Source: Sphingomonas elodea ATCC 31461 (lineage in GTDB: Bacteria > Pseudomonadota > Alphaproteobacteria > Sphingomonadales > Sphingomonadaceae). From it: DNA of 64,000 nucleotides. The notes beneath the pieces are model-generated. The model did no database searches. It was not told the origin of the DNA and saw only the letters and a program-made list of their open reading frames with translations. Of the stretch, positions 28,747 through 36,630 are shown piece after piece. Every line of letters begins with the position of its first letter. Position 1 is the stretch's first letter. The position numbers and the translations under genes are program-made. The DNA is taken from the NCBI RefSeq assembly GCF_000226955.1, contig NZ_AGFU01000005.1, forward strand, positions 1-64,000. The letters run 5' to 3'.

Positions 28747-30150
28747 TCAGTAGCGATAATGATCCGGCTTGAACGGGCCTTCCGGCTTCACGCCGATATA
28801 GGCCGCCTGCTTCTCGCTGAGCTTCGACAGCTGGACGCCCAGCTTTTCGAGGTGCAGCGCCGCGACCTTCTCGTCGAGGTGCTTCGGCAGGACGTAGACT
28901 TCGTTTTTGTAGTGCTCGCCGCGGGTCCACAGCTCGATCTGCGCCAGCGTCTGGTTGGTGAAGCTGGCCGACATCACGAAGCTGGGGTGGCCGGTGGCGC
29001 AGCCCAGATTCACCAGGCGGCCCTTGGCGAGGATGATGATCTGCTTGCCGTCCGGGAACTCGACCAGGTCGGTGCCGGGCTTCACTTCGGTCCACTTGTA
29101 GTTCGACAGCGCGGCGATCTGGATCTCGCTGTCGAAGTGGCCGATGTTGCACACGATCGACATCGGCTTCATCGCCTTCATGTGATCGGCGGTGATCACG
29201 TCGGCGTTGCCGGTCGCGGTCACGAAGATGTCGGCGCGCTTCACGGCCTCGTCCATCGTGACGACCTCGAAGCCTTCCATCGCCGCCTGCAGTGCGCAGA
29301 TCGGATCGATTTCGGTGACCATCACGCGGGCGCCGCCGTTGCGCAAGCTCTGGGCCGAGCCCTTGCCCACGTCACCGAAGCCGGCGACGCACGCAACCTT
29401 GCCGGCGAGCATCACGTCGGTGGCGCGACGGATAGCGTCGACCAGCGATTCCTTGCAGCCATAGAGGTTGTCGAACTTCGACTTGGTGACGCTGTCGTTG
29501 ACGTTGATCGCCGGGAACGGCAGCTCGCCCTTCTTGGCGATCTCGTACAGGCGGTGCACGCCGGTGGTGGTCTCTTCCGAGACGCCCTTCAGGTTCTGCA
29601 CGGTCTTGGTGAGGTAGCCCGGATACTTGGCGACGAACGCCTTCAGCGCGCGCTGGAACTCGACTTCCTCGTCATTCTCCGGCTCGCCCAGCGTCGCGCC
29701 GGCTTCGAGCTTGGCGCCCCACAGCGCGAACATGGTCGCGTCGCCGCCGTCATCGAGGATGATGTTGGCGGTGGTGCCGTCACCGTCGGCGCCCCAGTTG
29801 AAGATGTCGCCGACATAATCCCAATATTCGGCCAGGCTCTCGCCCTTCACCGCGAACACCGGCACGCCGGTCGCGGCGATCGCGGCGGCGGCATGGTCCT
29901 GCGTCGAGAAGATGTTGCAGGTCGCCCAGCGGACCTGCGCGCCCAGCGCGGTCAGCGTCTCGATCAGCACCGCGGTCTGGATCGTCATGTGCAGCGAACC
30001 GGTGATCCGCGCGCCCTTCAGCGGCTGCGACGGGCCGAATTCCTTGCGGAGCGCCATCAGACCGGGCATTTCGGTCTCGGCGATCTCGATCTCCTTACGG
30101 CCGAAATCGGCGAGCGCGATGTCCTTGATGACATAGTCGTTGGTAGCCAC
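28747..30150 (-). CDS. ahcY: S-adenosylhomocysteine hydrolase
   Basis: The 467-aa NAD-dependent enzyme splits S-adenosylhomocysteine into homocysteine and adenosine in the methyl cycle. [30 protein letters not shown] and the NAD-binding [20 protein letters not shown] are clear, and the C-terminus FKPDHYRY is the canonical ending that contacts NAD of the neighbouring subunit. An internal insert (about 140-185) is typical of the proteobacterial long form. I choose the GTG at 30150 because GGAG lies eight bases upstream and family members start close to this ATNDYVIKD segment; a TTG at 30174 is less likely. A perfect 20-bp palindrome lies about 100 bases upstream. Confidence 0.97.
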   Translation of the reverse strand: MATNDYVIKDIALADFGRKEIEIAETEMPGLMALRKEFGPSQPLKGARITGSLHMTIQTAVLIETLTALGAQVRWATCNIFSTQDHAAAAIAATGVPVFAVKGESLAEYWDYVGDIFNWGADGDGTTANIILDDGGDATMFALWGAKLEAGATLGEPENDEEVEFQRALKAFVAKYPGYLTKTVQNLKGVSEETTTGVHRLYEIAKKGELPFPAINVNDSVTKSKFDNLYGCKESLVDAIRRATDVMLAGKVACVAGFGDVGKGSAQSLRNGGARVMVTEIDPICALQAAMEGFEVVTMDEAVKRADIFVTATGNADVITADHMKAMKPMSIVCNIGHFDSEIQIAALSNYKWTEVKPGTDLVEFPDGKQIIILAKGRLVNLGCATGHPSFVMSASFTNQTLAQIELWTRGEHYKNEVYVLPKHLDEKVAALHLEKLGVQLSKLSEKQAAYIGVKPEGPFKPDHYRY

Positions 30151-30186
30151 GGGCTGCTTCTCCAGTTCAAGCAAAATGCAGGCGCA

Positions 30187-30242
30187 CCGGGAGTCCTCCC
30201 GGCCGCATGAACGCGCCCCTAGCCGCTTCGGATCAGGGGCGC
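30187..30242 (-). other. Structured ahcY 5' leader (two hairpins)
   Basis: Two perfect hairpins lie between the palindrome and the ahcY start: CCGGGAG/CTCCCGG with a 2-base centre (30187-30202) and GCGCCCCT/AGGGGCGC with a 14-base loop (30213-30242). The sequence does not show the conserved SAH-riboswitch core, so their role is unknown. Confidence 0.55.
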
Positions 30243-30249
30243 AATGTTA

Positions 30250-30269
30250 ATATAAAGATATCTTTATAT
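30250..30269. promoter_or_regulatory. Perfect 20-bp palindrome upstream of ahcY, probable SahR-type operator
   Basis: ATATAAAGATATCTTTATAT is a perfect inverted repeat in otherwise GC-rich DNA. It lies between the yqgE stop and the ahcY leader. ArsR-family SahR regulators of the methionine cycle in proteobacteria bind AT-rich palindromes with a central GATATC near ahcY; this match is from memory and the regulator gene is not in the window. Confidence 0.7.
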
Positions 30270-30284
30270 GCCGCCCGGGCAGAT

Positions 30285-30857
30285 TCAAGCGGTCCCGGTA
30301 CTATTTGAAAGCAGCCGCGGATCGATGCCCGCGCCGACGAACCCTTCGGCCCAGCGCGCGTACACGTCGGTGTCGTAGAGCAGGCCGATATCGGCGGACG
30401 TGTTGAACCAGCCATGGCGGGTCAGCTCTTCTTCCAGCTGCCCTTCCCCCCAGCCGGCATAGCCCAGTGCGACCAGCCATTGGCTCGGCCCCCGCCCCTC
30501 TGCGATGGCACGCAGCACGTCGATCGTGCCGGAGAGCTGCCAGCGCCCCGCAACATCGATCGTGTCCTGCCCGCTCCAGTCGGCGGAATGGAGCACGAAG
30601 CCACGCCGCGGCTCCACCGGGCCACCGAAATGCACCGGCACGTTGGGGACGTCGCCGGGATCGATCTCGAACTGTTCGAGCAGGTCGTGCAGCCCGAGCC
30701 CGTCGATCGTCGCACCGATGCCGATGCCCAGCGCGCCGTCGCTGTCGTGCGCGCACATCGCGATGACCGCGCGCTCGAAACGCGGGTCGCCGATTCCCGG
30801 CATGGCCAGCAGGAACTGGCCGGTCAGTGAAGGCGCCGAATCCATGATCCCCACCAT
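30285..30857 (-). CDS. YqgE/AlgH family protein
   Basis: The 190-aa cytoplasmic protein belongs to the UPF0301 (YqgE/AlgH) family. The family features are SLTGQFLLAMPGIGDPRFERAVIAMCAHDSDGALG near the N-terminus, HFGGPVEP and RRGFVLHSADW, and the C-terminal ARWAEGFVGAGIDPRLLS. The molecular function is not firmly known; AlgH was first linked to alginate regulation in Pseudomonas. Two in-frame ATGs (30857, 30845) are possible; the first has GGAG about ten bases upstream. It is transcribed toward ahcY, but the palindrome and leader between them suggest separate control. Confidence 0.9.
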   Translation of the reverse strand: MVGIMDSAPSLTGQFLLAMPGIGDPRFERAVIAMCAHDSDGALGIGIGATIDGLGLHDLLEQFEIDPGDVPNVPVHFGGPVEPRRGFVLHSADWSGQDTIDVAGRWQLSGTIDVLRAIAEGRGPSQWLVALGYAGWGEGQLEEELTRHGWFNTSADIGLLYDTDVYARWAEGFVGAGIDPRLLSNSTGTA

Positions 30858-30959
30858 ATCGTTTGCACTCCTTACGAGCCACGCTTGAATTTGTTTCGCG
30901 GGATGCGATGGAGGCCCGGCGGCCATGCGGCCGCAGGATTCGCACAAGGAGAGAGCAGC

Positions 30960-31442
30960 ATGACGATCCAGACCGGCGATCGCATCCCCGACGCCACGCT
31001 CGTCAAGGTCACCGCCGAGGGCCCGGACCAGATCGACGCCCCCGCCTATTTCGCCGGCCGCAAGGTCGCGCTGTTCTCGGTGCCGGGCGCGTTCACGCCC
31101 ACCTGCTCGGCCAAGCACCTGCCGGGCTTTGTCGAGAAGGCGGACGAGATCAAGGCCAAGGGCGTCGACGAGATCGCCTGCACCGCGGTCAACGACTTCT
31201 TCGTGATGAAGGCCTGGGGCGATGCCAATGGCGTTGCCGACAAGGTGACGATGCTCGCCGACGGCAATGGCGGCTTCGCCGAAGCACTCGGCCTGACGCT
31301 GGACGGTTCCGCCTTCGGCCTGGGCACGCGCGGCCAGCGTTTCGCGATGATCGTCAATGACGGCGTCGTCGAGCAGCTGTTCGTCGAGGCGCCGGGCGCG
31401 TTCGAGGTCAGCTCGGCCGACTATATGCTGAGCAAGCTCTGA
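30960..31442 (+). CDS. Peroxiredoxin, Prx5 type
   Basis: The 160-aa thiol peroxidase reduces hydrogen and organic peroxides in the cytoplasm. The peroxidatic Cys is in VPGAFTPTCSAKHLPGF, the Prx5 signature. The substrate loop VNDFFVMKAWG and GLGTRGQRFAMIVNDGVV also match. No second conserved resolving Cys is obvious, so a thiol reductant such as glutathione or glutaredoxin is likely. The start at 30960 has AGGAGAGAG a few bases upstream. The gene is divergent from yqgE and ends at a strong terminator. Confidence 0.94.
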   Translation: MTIQTGDRIPDATLVKVTAEGPDQIDAPAYFAGRKVALFSVPGAFTPTCSAKHLPGFVEKADEIKAKGVDEIACTAVNDFFVMKAWGDANGVADKVTMLADGNGGFAEALGLTLDGSAFGLGTRGQRFAMIVNDGVVEQLFVEAPGAFEVSSADYMLSKL

Positions 31443-31448
31443 TCCGGG

Positions 31449-31478
31449 TGCCCCCGCCCGGCGCGGGGGCATTTCGTT
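31449..31478 (+). terminator. Rho-independent terminator of the peroxiredoxin gene
   Basis: TGCCCCCGC and GCGGGGGCA form a perfect 9-bp stem with a 5-base loop, followed by TTTCGTTT. It starts seven bases after the stop codon. Confidence 0.88.
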
Positions 31479-31521
31479 TCGCCGACTTGCCAGAGTCATC
31501 TTCCGCGCTTAGCGATGGAAG

Positions 31522-32958
31522 ATGACTCAAGCCTCCGATATCGTCGCCGATCTGGATCGGCTCTATCGCGCCTCGGTCGAACGACTGCAGCAGGCGCTGA
31601 ACCGCTACATCACCGATGGCACCACGCCGGATCCCGAGACACGGACCGACGGCAGCTTTGCCTATCCGGAACTGCGCGTTACCTATCGCGGCGGCATCAA
31701 CCGCCCGATCCCGCGCCGCTCGTTCGGGCGACTGGTGGAAGCGGGCGATTACCGCATCACCGTCACCCGCCCGGCGATGTTCGCCGACTATCTCACCGAG
31801 CAGCTCACGTTCCTGATCGAGGATTATGACGTCGAGGTGCATGCGGTCACCGGACGGCAGGAAATCCCCTTCCCCTATGTGCTCGATCCCAACACGATCC
31901 TGAGCCTGGACGATATATCCGCGACCGAGCTCGGCCGCCATTTCCCGGCGACCGAGCTGTCGCACATCGGCGACGAGATCGCCGACGGCATCTGGCTGAG
32001 CCAGGACGAGACGCGGCCGCTGGCGCTGTTCGATGCGCTGCGCACCGATTTCTCGCTGGCGCGGCTGAAGCACTATACCGGCACGCCGGTCGAGCATTTC
32101 CAGCAATACATCCTGTTCACCAACTATCACCGCTATGTCGATGAATTCGTCCGCTGGGCCTGCGCGCAGCTGGGGCCGGACAGCCGCTTCACCGGCGTGT
32201 CGGGCGCCGGCGGGATCGTGATCGAGGATGCGGCGGACGCCGATCGACTGGTCAGCGACGGCGCATGGCGGCGGCACCAGATGCCGGCCTATCACCTGAT
32301 GGCCGAGGGCCGCACCGGCATCACCCTGGTCAATATCGGCGTCGGCCCGTCCAACGCCAAGACGATCACCGATCACCTCGCGGTCATCCGCCCCGAAGCA
32401 TGGCTGATGATCGGCCATTGCGGCGGGCTGCGCCCCAGCCAGCGGATCGGCGACTATGTCCTCGCCCACGCCTACTTACGCGACGACCATATCATGGACG
32501 ACGTGCTCCCGCCGGAAATCCCCATTCCCGCCATCGCCGAGGTCCAGCAGGCGCTGGCGCGGGCGGCGGAGACGGTCTCCGGCCAGTCGGGCGACGAGCT
32601 CAAGCAGCGGCTACGCACCGGCACGATCGTCACCACCGACGATCGCAACTGGGAGCTGCGCTATTCGCAGTCGGCGCTGCGCTTCTCGCTGAGCCGCGCG
32701 GTGGGCGTCGACATGGAATCGGCGACGCTGGCGGCGCAGGGCTATCGCTTCCGCGTGCCCTACGGCACCCTGCTCTGCGTGTCGGACAAGCCGCTGCACG
32801 GCGAGCTCAAGCTGCCCGGCCAGGCCAACCGCTTCTACGAGCGGGCGATCGCCGAGCATCTCAAGATCGGCATCGAAGCCTGCGAGGAGCTCCGCCGCGA
32901 GGGCGCCAAGCTCCACAGCCGGAAATTGCGCGCGTTCAACGAACCGCCGTTCCGGTGA
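31522..32958 (+). CDS. amn: AMP nucleosidase
   Basis: The 478-aa enzyme hydrolyses AMP to adenine and ribose 5-phosphate. The N-terminal AMP-nucleosidase domain (about 1-170) includes GGINRPIPRRSFGRL and PFPYVLDPNTI. The C-terminal purine-nucleoside-phosphorylase fold carries NIGVGPSNAKTITDHLAVIRPEAWLMIGHCGGLRPSQRIGDYVLAHAYLR and the catalytic region GVDMESATLAAQGYRFRVPYGTLLCVSDKPLHGE. Length matches the E. coli enzyme (484 aa). Adenine produced here could feed the adenine deaminase encoded at 5228. It is monocistronic. Confidence 0.96.
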   Translation: MTQASDIVADLDRLYRASVERLQQALNRYITDGTTPDPETRTDGSFAYPELRVTYRGGINRPIPRRSFGRLVEAGDYRITVTRPAMFADYLTEQLTFLIEDYDVEVHAVTGRQEIPFPYVLDPNTILSLDDISATELGRHFPATELSHIGDEIADGIWLSQDETRPLALFDALRTDFSLARLKHYTGTPVEHFQQYILFTNYHRYVDEFVRWACAQLGPDSRFTGVSGAGGIVIEDAADADRLVSDGAWRRHQMPAYHLMAEGRTGITLVNIGVGPSNAKTITDHLAVIRPEAWLMIGHCGGLRPSQRIGDYVLAHAYLRDDHIMDDVLPPEIPIPAIAEVQQALARAAETVSGQSGDELKQRLRTGTIVTTDDRNWELRYSQSALRFSLSRAVGVDMESATLAAQGYRFRVPYGTLLCVSDKPLHGELKLPGQANRFYERAIAEHLKIGIEACEELRREGAKLHSRKLRAFNEPPFR

Positions 32959-33041
32959 TGTCGGGCCAGTCCTCTCCCCTTGGGGGGGGGGCAGGGCTAT
33001 CACATTTGAAACGAAGGGATGGCGGCGTCCCAAAAACGATC

Positions 33042-33136
33042 GTCATCCCGGCGAAAGCCGGGATCCATTGGCGCTGAAATTACGGTTCTTTCCCCCAGCG
33101 CACAGGGCAATGGATCCCGGCTTCCGCCGGGATGAC
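33042..33136. repeat. REP/REPIN-like inverted pair downstream of amn
   Basis: Two 29-base elements, 33042-33070 and 33108-33136, are inverted copies with a single mismatch. Each contains an inner hairpin (CCCGGC..GCCGGG) with the flank ATCCATTG/CAATGGAT. The 37-base spacer is unrelated. They lie in the 235-base gap between the convergent amn and GNAT genes, which also holds a run of ten G (32982-32991). Confidence 0.85.
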
Positions 33137-33159
33137 ACTGTCCCTTGGGCATACGCGAT

Positions 33160-33177
33160 ACCCCTGCCCGCAGGGGT
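33160..33177 (-). terminator. Short hairpin after the GNAT gene
   Basis: ACCCCTG and CAGGGGT pair perfectly around CCCG, 17 bases after the stop of the minus-strand acetyltransferase. There is no clear T run, so it is a weak terminator candidate. Confidence 0.4.
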
Positions 33178-33193
33178 GGAAGGGTAAAGTGGT

Positions 33194-33712
33194 TCAGAAC
33201 ACCACTTCGAGCAGCACCACGCTCGGATCGCCCTCGACCTCGCGCGCGACGAATCCCATCTCGCGCTCCAGCTCGATCGCCAGGTGGTTCTCGCGGCTCT
33301 CGATCGACTGCAGCCGCTGCACGCCGCGCGCCTTGGCCTCGGCAGTGATGTAGTTGAGCAGGCTCCAGCCTACCCCCTGGCCCTTGCGGTCCGCGCGGAT
33401 CGAGATCGCAACCTCGGCCGTCTCCATCGCATCGTCGCACGCCAGCATCGCCGAGCCGACCAGCTGACCGCCCTCGGCGGTGAAGGCGAGATAGCTCTCG
33501 GTCTGCTGGTGATCGACGTCGATCAGCGCCGCCGCCTGGTGCGGCTGGAGATGCGGGCTGGCGGTGAAGAAGCGGAAGCGGCGATCCTCGTTCGAGACAT
33601 GGTCGAAAAAGTCCTTGAGCAGCGCCTCGTCATCCGGGCGCACGGTGCGCACGTCGATGACGAGCCCGGAACGGGTCGGCAGCTGGACGGGCTCGGCGGT
33701 GGTCGCGGTCAT
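33194..33712 (-). CDS. GNAT family N-acetyltransferase
   Basis: The 172-aa protein has the GNAT fold. Motif A (acetyl-CoA pyrophosphate loop) is ISIRADRKGQGVGWSLLNYITAEAKARGV, followed by LQSIESRENHLAIELEREMGFVAREVEGDPSVVLLEV (motif B). The N-terminal VRTVRPDDEALLKDFFDHVSNEDRRFRFF resembles the acetyltransferase module fused to acyl-CoA synthetases (Pat-type protein lysine acetyltransferases), so it may act on proteins. The substrate is not determinable. The start follows GGGAG at a nine-base spacing. Confidence 0.88.
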   Translation of the reverse strand: MTATTAEPVQLPTRSGLVIDVRTVRPDDEALLKDFFDHVSNEDRRFRFFTASPHLQPHQAAALIDVDHQQTESYLAFTAEGGQLVGSAMLACDDAMETAEVAISIRADRKGQGVGWSLLNYITAEAKARGVQRLQSIESRENHLAIELEREMGFVAREVEGDPSVVLLEVVF

Positions 33713-33789
33713 GACGGTATCTCCCGGGGAATGCTGGTGACGCGATAAACCTATCGGGAACGCGCTCGTATCCGTAAAGGCCGCAGGCT

Positions 33790-35025
33790 TCAGGCCGGCG
33801 CGACGGCGGCGCCGCCGTCCGCGCCTTGCGAGGCGGTGATCGCCACCGAGACGACGCGATTTCGGCCGCCTTGCTTCGCCGCATACAGCGCGCGGTCAGC
33901 CTCGTTGACCAGGCGCTGCCATGCACCGCTTCCGTCCCGCGTCTCCGCATGGCCCACACTGATCGTGCAGCGGAGAACCGCGCCGCCCTCCACCGCGATC
34001 TGCAGGCCCGCCACCGCAGCGCGCAGCCGCTCCGCAAGCGCCAACGCCGCACCGGGATGCGCCGGCAATACCAGGAATTCCTCCCCGCCGATCCGCCCTA
34101 CCAGATCACCATCGGAGGCCGCCCCGGCCAGGGCGCGTGCCACTGCCGCCAGCACCGCGTCACCCGCCGCATGCCCCCAGCCATCATTGACCTTCTTGAA
34201 GTGATCGACATCGATTATCAGCAGCGCCATCGCCCGATGCTGACGCGCCGCCTGGGTCAGCCGCGCCTGCCCCTGCTCCCAGACGACGCGCCGATTGGCG
34301 AGCCCGGTGAGGGTATCGCGCGAGGCGTAGCGCAGCAGCTCGGCATCGAGCTGCCGGGCGAGCATCCACAGGAAACAGGGGGTGATCGCGCAGGTCAGGA
34401 CGAGTCTGGTGGTGAGTCCGAACGCCGTCGTGGGATCGAACGTGACTTCGGCAGCGGGGTTGAACAGCCACCACGCTATCCGGCTCAGCAGCATCAGTGC
34501 CCAGACGCCGTGGATGGCAGCGGCCAGCCGCGCGACCGGCCGCCGGGACGGATCATTGCACTGCCACAGCGCCAACGCCGCCGCCACGGTCAGGATTCCC
34601 CGCGCCGCGCACCCCAGCCCCACCATCACCCGCATATTCTCGAAATGCGAAAGGACATAGCCGGCCTCGATCAGCGCCAGCAGCGCCGCCGGGAGCAGCA
34701 CCCACAGCTCGGAACGCGGACGCTTGAGGTAGAGGACAATCGCGACGAAGTTCAGGGCGGCACCGACATCGATCAGGAGATTGCCGAAAAGAGGCATGCC
34801 GGGCGGCTCGATGTCGAAGGCTGGCAGCATCAATACCGCGAACCCGACCGCAAAGCTGAGATAGGCGATGCACCAGCACAACAAGCTGCGCGGCGGCACG
34901 AGGCGCGGCTGGATCCAATAGGCAAAAAGAAAGGCGAAGCTGGAAAGAAACGATAGCAAAGCGTTGATGAAAATCAGTGTTCCGCCGTGCAAGAGTATTC
35001 CAATCAACTGCATTATCAATGACAT
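33790..35025 (-). CDS. Membrane diguanylate cyclase (GGDEF)
   Basis: The 411-aa protein has five to six N-terminal membrane helices (about 5-225), then a GGDEF domain (about 235-395). The motif is RIGGEEF, an active variant, preceded by DTLTGLANRR and IDVDHFKKVNDGWGHAAGD, which keep the metal and GTP contacts. The autoinhibitory I-site (RxxD five residues before the motif) reads SDGD, so product inhibition is probably lost. The terminal AGG-rich tail is not conserved. The membrane part resembles sensor regions of unknown ligand. It is divergent from rimO with a 213-base spacer. Confidence 0.93.
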   Translation of the reverse strand: MSLIMQLIGILLHGGTLIFINALLSFLSSFAFLFAYWIQPRLVPPRSLLCWCIAYLSFAVGFAVLMLPAFDIEPPGMPLFGNLLIDVGAALNFVAIVLYLKRPRSELWVLLPAALLALIEAGYVLSHFENMRVMVGLGCAARGILTVAAALALWQCNDPSRRPVARLAAAIHGVWALMLLSRIAWWLFNPAAEVTFDPTTAFGLTTRLVLTCAITPCFLWMLARQLDAELLRYASRDTLTGLANRRVVWEQGQARLTQAARQHRAMALLIIDVDHFKKVNDGWGHAAGDAVLAAVARALAGAASDGDLVGRIGGEEFLVLPAHPGAALALAERLRAAVAGLQIAVEGGAVLRCTISVGHAETRDGSGAWQRLVNEADRALYAAKQGGRNRVVSVAITASQGADGGAAVAPA

Positions 35026-35188
35026 CCATACGCCACGCCGTCACGCTTTAGCGCGCACATATGGAAACGGAATTAAGCAGGCGAGCTGATTCAACGTTGC
35101 GAAAAGCAACCGATGAAGTTTACAACTCCGGAACATCGCGGGTGATTTCCGGAAGACACCAAATTCGGCGTCGTTCTGCGACGGGACA

Positions 35189-35217
35189 GCGCCGGCGCTG
35201 GTAATTCGGGCCGGCGC
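35189..35217 (+). other. GC hairpin just upstream of rimO
   Basis: GCGCCGGC and GCCGGCGC form a perfect 8-bp stem with a 13-base A/T-containing loop, ending 21 bases before the rimO start. It may be a 5'-UTR structure; no regulatory match is known to me. The rest of the 213-base gap shows no gene. Confidence 0.4.
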
Positions 35218-35238
35218 CCCCTATGTGCGCGACCAATC

Positions 35239-36570
35239 ATGGCAACGCGACTCCCCGAAGCCCCCAAGGTGGGCATGGTGTCGCTCGGCTGTCCCAAGAA
35301 TCTGGTCGACTCCGAGCGTATCCTCACAAAGCTCCGTTCGGACGGCTATGCGCTGTCGCCGGACTATGCCGGCGCGGACGTCGTGCTGGTGAATACCTGC
35401 GGCTTCCTCGACAGCGCCAAGGAAGAATCGCTCGAGGCGATCGGCGAGGCGATCGCCGAGAACGGCCGGGTGATCGTCACCGGCTGCATGGGCAAGGAAG
35501 CCGAGGTCATCCGCGCCCGCTTCCCCAACGTGCTCGCGGTCACCGGCGCGCATCAATATGAGGAAGTCGTCGGCGCGGTGCACGAGGCGGCGCCGATGCC
35601 GCCCTCGCCCTTCGTCAACCTGGTGCCGGACAGCGGGCTGAAGCTCACGCCCCGCCACTACAGCTATCTGAAGATCTCGGAAGGCTGCAACCATCGCTGC
35701 AGCTTCTGCATCATCCCGTCGCTGCGCGGCGACCTGGTCAGCCGCCGCCCCGACGCGATCCTGCGCGAGGCGGAGAAGCTGGTCGCGGCCGGCACCAAGG
35801 AACTGCTGGTCATCAGCCAGGACACCTCGGCCTACGGCATCGACATCCGCAAGGAGCCGCGCGCCTGGAAGGGCCGCGAGGTGGTGCCGCACATGACCGA
35901 CCTCGCCCGCGAGCTCGGCCAGATCGCGCCCTGGGTGCGGCTGCACTATGTCTACCCCTATCCGCATGTGGATCAGGTGATCCCGCTGATGGCGGAGGGG
36001 CTGGTGCTCCCCTATCTCGACATTCCGTTCCAGCACGCCGCGCCCAACGTGCTGCGCGCGATGAAGCGCCCGGCGAACGAGGCCAAGGTGCTGGAGCGGC
36101 TGCGCGGCTGGCGCGCAATCGCCCCGGACATCACGATCCGCTCGACCTTCGTCGTCGGCTTCCCCGGCGAAACCGAGGAGGATTTCCAGTATCTCCTCGA
36201 CTGGCTCGACGAAGCCCAGCTCGACCGCGTCGGCGCGTTCCGCTTCGAGCCGGTCGAAGGCGCTTCGGCGAACGATCTCCCCGGCGCGGTGCCGGACGAG
36301 GTCAAGGAAGAGCGCTACGCCCGGATCATGGAAAAGACCGCCGCGATCAGCGCGGCCAAGCTCCAGGCCAAGGTCGGCCGGCAGCTCCAGGTGATCATCG
36401 ACGCGGTCGACGAGGAAGGCGGCGCCACCGGCCGCAGCCAGGCCGACGCGCCGGAGATCGATGGCGAAGTCTTCCTGCGTGACGCCGGGCATCTCGAACA
36501 GGGCGATATCGTGCCGGTCCTGATCGAGGACGCGGACGAGCACGATCTCTACGGCGTGCCCATGGGCTGA
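35239..36570 (+). CDS. rimO: Ribosomal protein S12 methylthiotransferase RimO
   Basis: The 443-aa radical-SAM enzyme methylthiolates an Asp of ribosomal protein S12. The N-terminal UPF0004 domain has the three Cys that bind the auxiliary cluster ([24 protein letters not shown]). The radical-SAM triad is in [22 protein letters not shown], and [15 protein letters not shown] and [21 protein letters not shown] are RimO-specific. A C-terminal TRAM domain follows (about 375-440). The protein starts close to the family start; no strong Shine-Dalgarno is seen, so translation may be leader-dependent. It ends before a perfect hairpin preceding the next gene. Confidence 0.97.
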   Translation: MATRLPEAPKVGMVSLGCPKNLVDSERILTKLRSDGYALSPDYAGADVVLVNTCGFLDSAKEESLEAIGEAIAENGRVIVTGCMGKEAEVIRARFPNVLAVTGAHQYEEVVGAVHEAAPMPPSPFVNLVPDSGLKLTPRHYSYLKISEGCNHRCSFCIIPSLRGDLVSRRPDAILREAEKLVAAGTKELLVISQDTSAYGIDIRKEPRAWKGREVVPHMTDLARELGQIAPWVRLHYVYPYPHVDQVIPLMAEGLVLPYLDIPFQHAAPNVLRAMKRPANEAKVLERLRGWRAIAPDITIRSTFVVGFPGETEEDFQYLLDWLDEAQLDRVGAFRFEPVEGASANDLPGAVPDEVKEERYARIMEKTAAISAAKLQAKVGRQLQVIIDAVDEEGGATGRSQADAPEIDGEVFLRDAGHLEQGDIVPVLIEDADEHDLYGVPMG

Positions 36571-36602
36571 TCGCCGTTGGCAGGGTGCGCAGGCAGCGCT
36601 AA

Positions 36603-36627
36603 GCCTCCGGGATCCTTTCCCGGAGGC
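36603..36627 (+). promoter_or_regulatory. Hairpin that includes the ribosome site of the serine hydrolase gene
   Basis: GCCTCCGGGA (36603-36612) and TCCCGGAGGC (36618-36627) form a perfect 10-bp stem with a 5-base loop. The 3' arm contains CGGAGG, the only Shine-Dalgarno for the ATG at 36631. It may mask the ribosome site, or act as a T-less terminator of rimO. Confidence 0.55.
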
Positions 36628-36630
36628 CCG

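Noticed and set aside
30151-30249. SAH riboswitch upstream of ahcY
   Set aside because: The conserved core of the SAH aptamer is not present in the leader, although two hairpins are. The palindrome better explains control.
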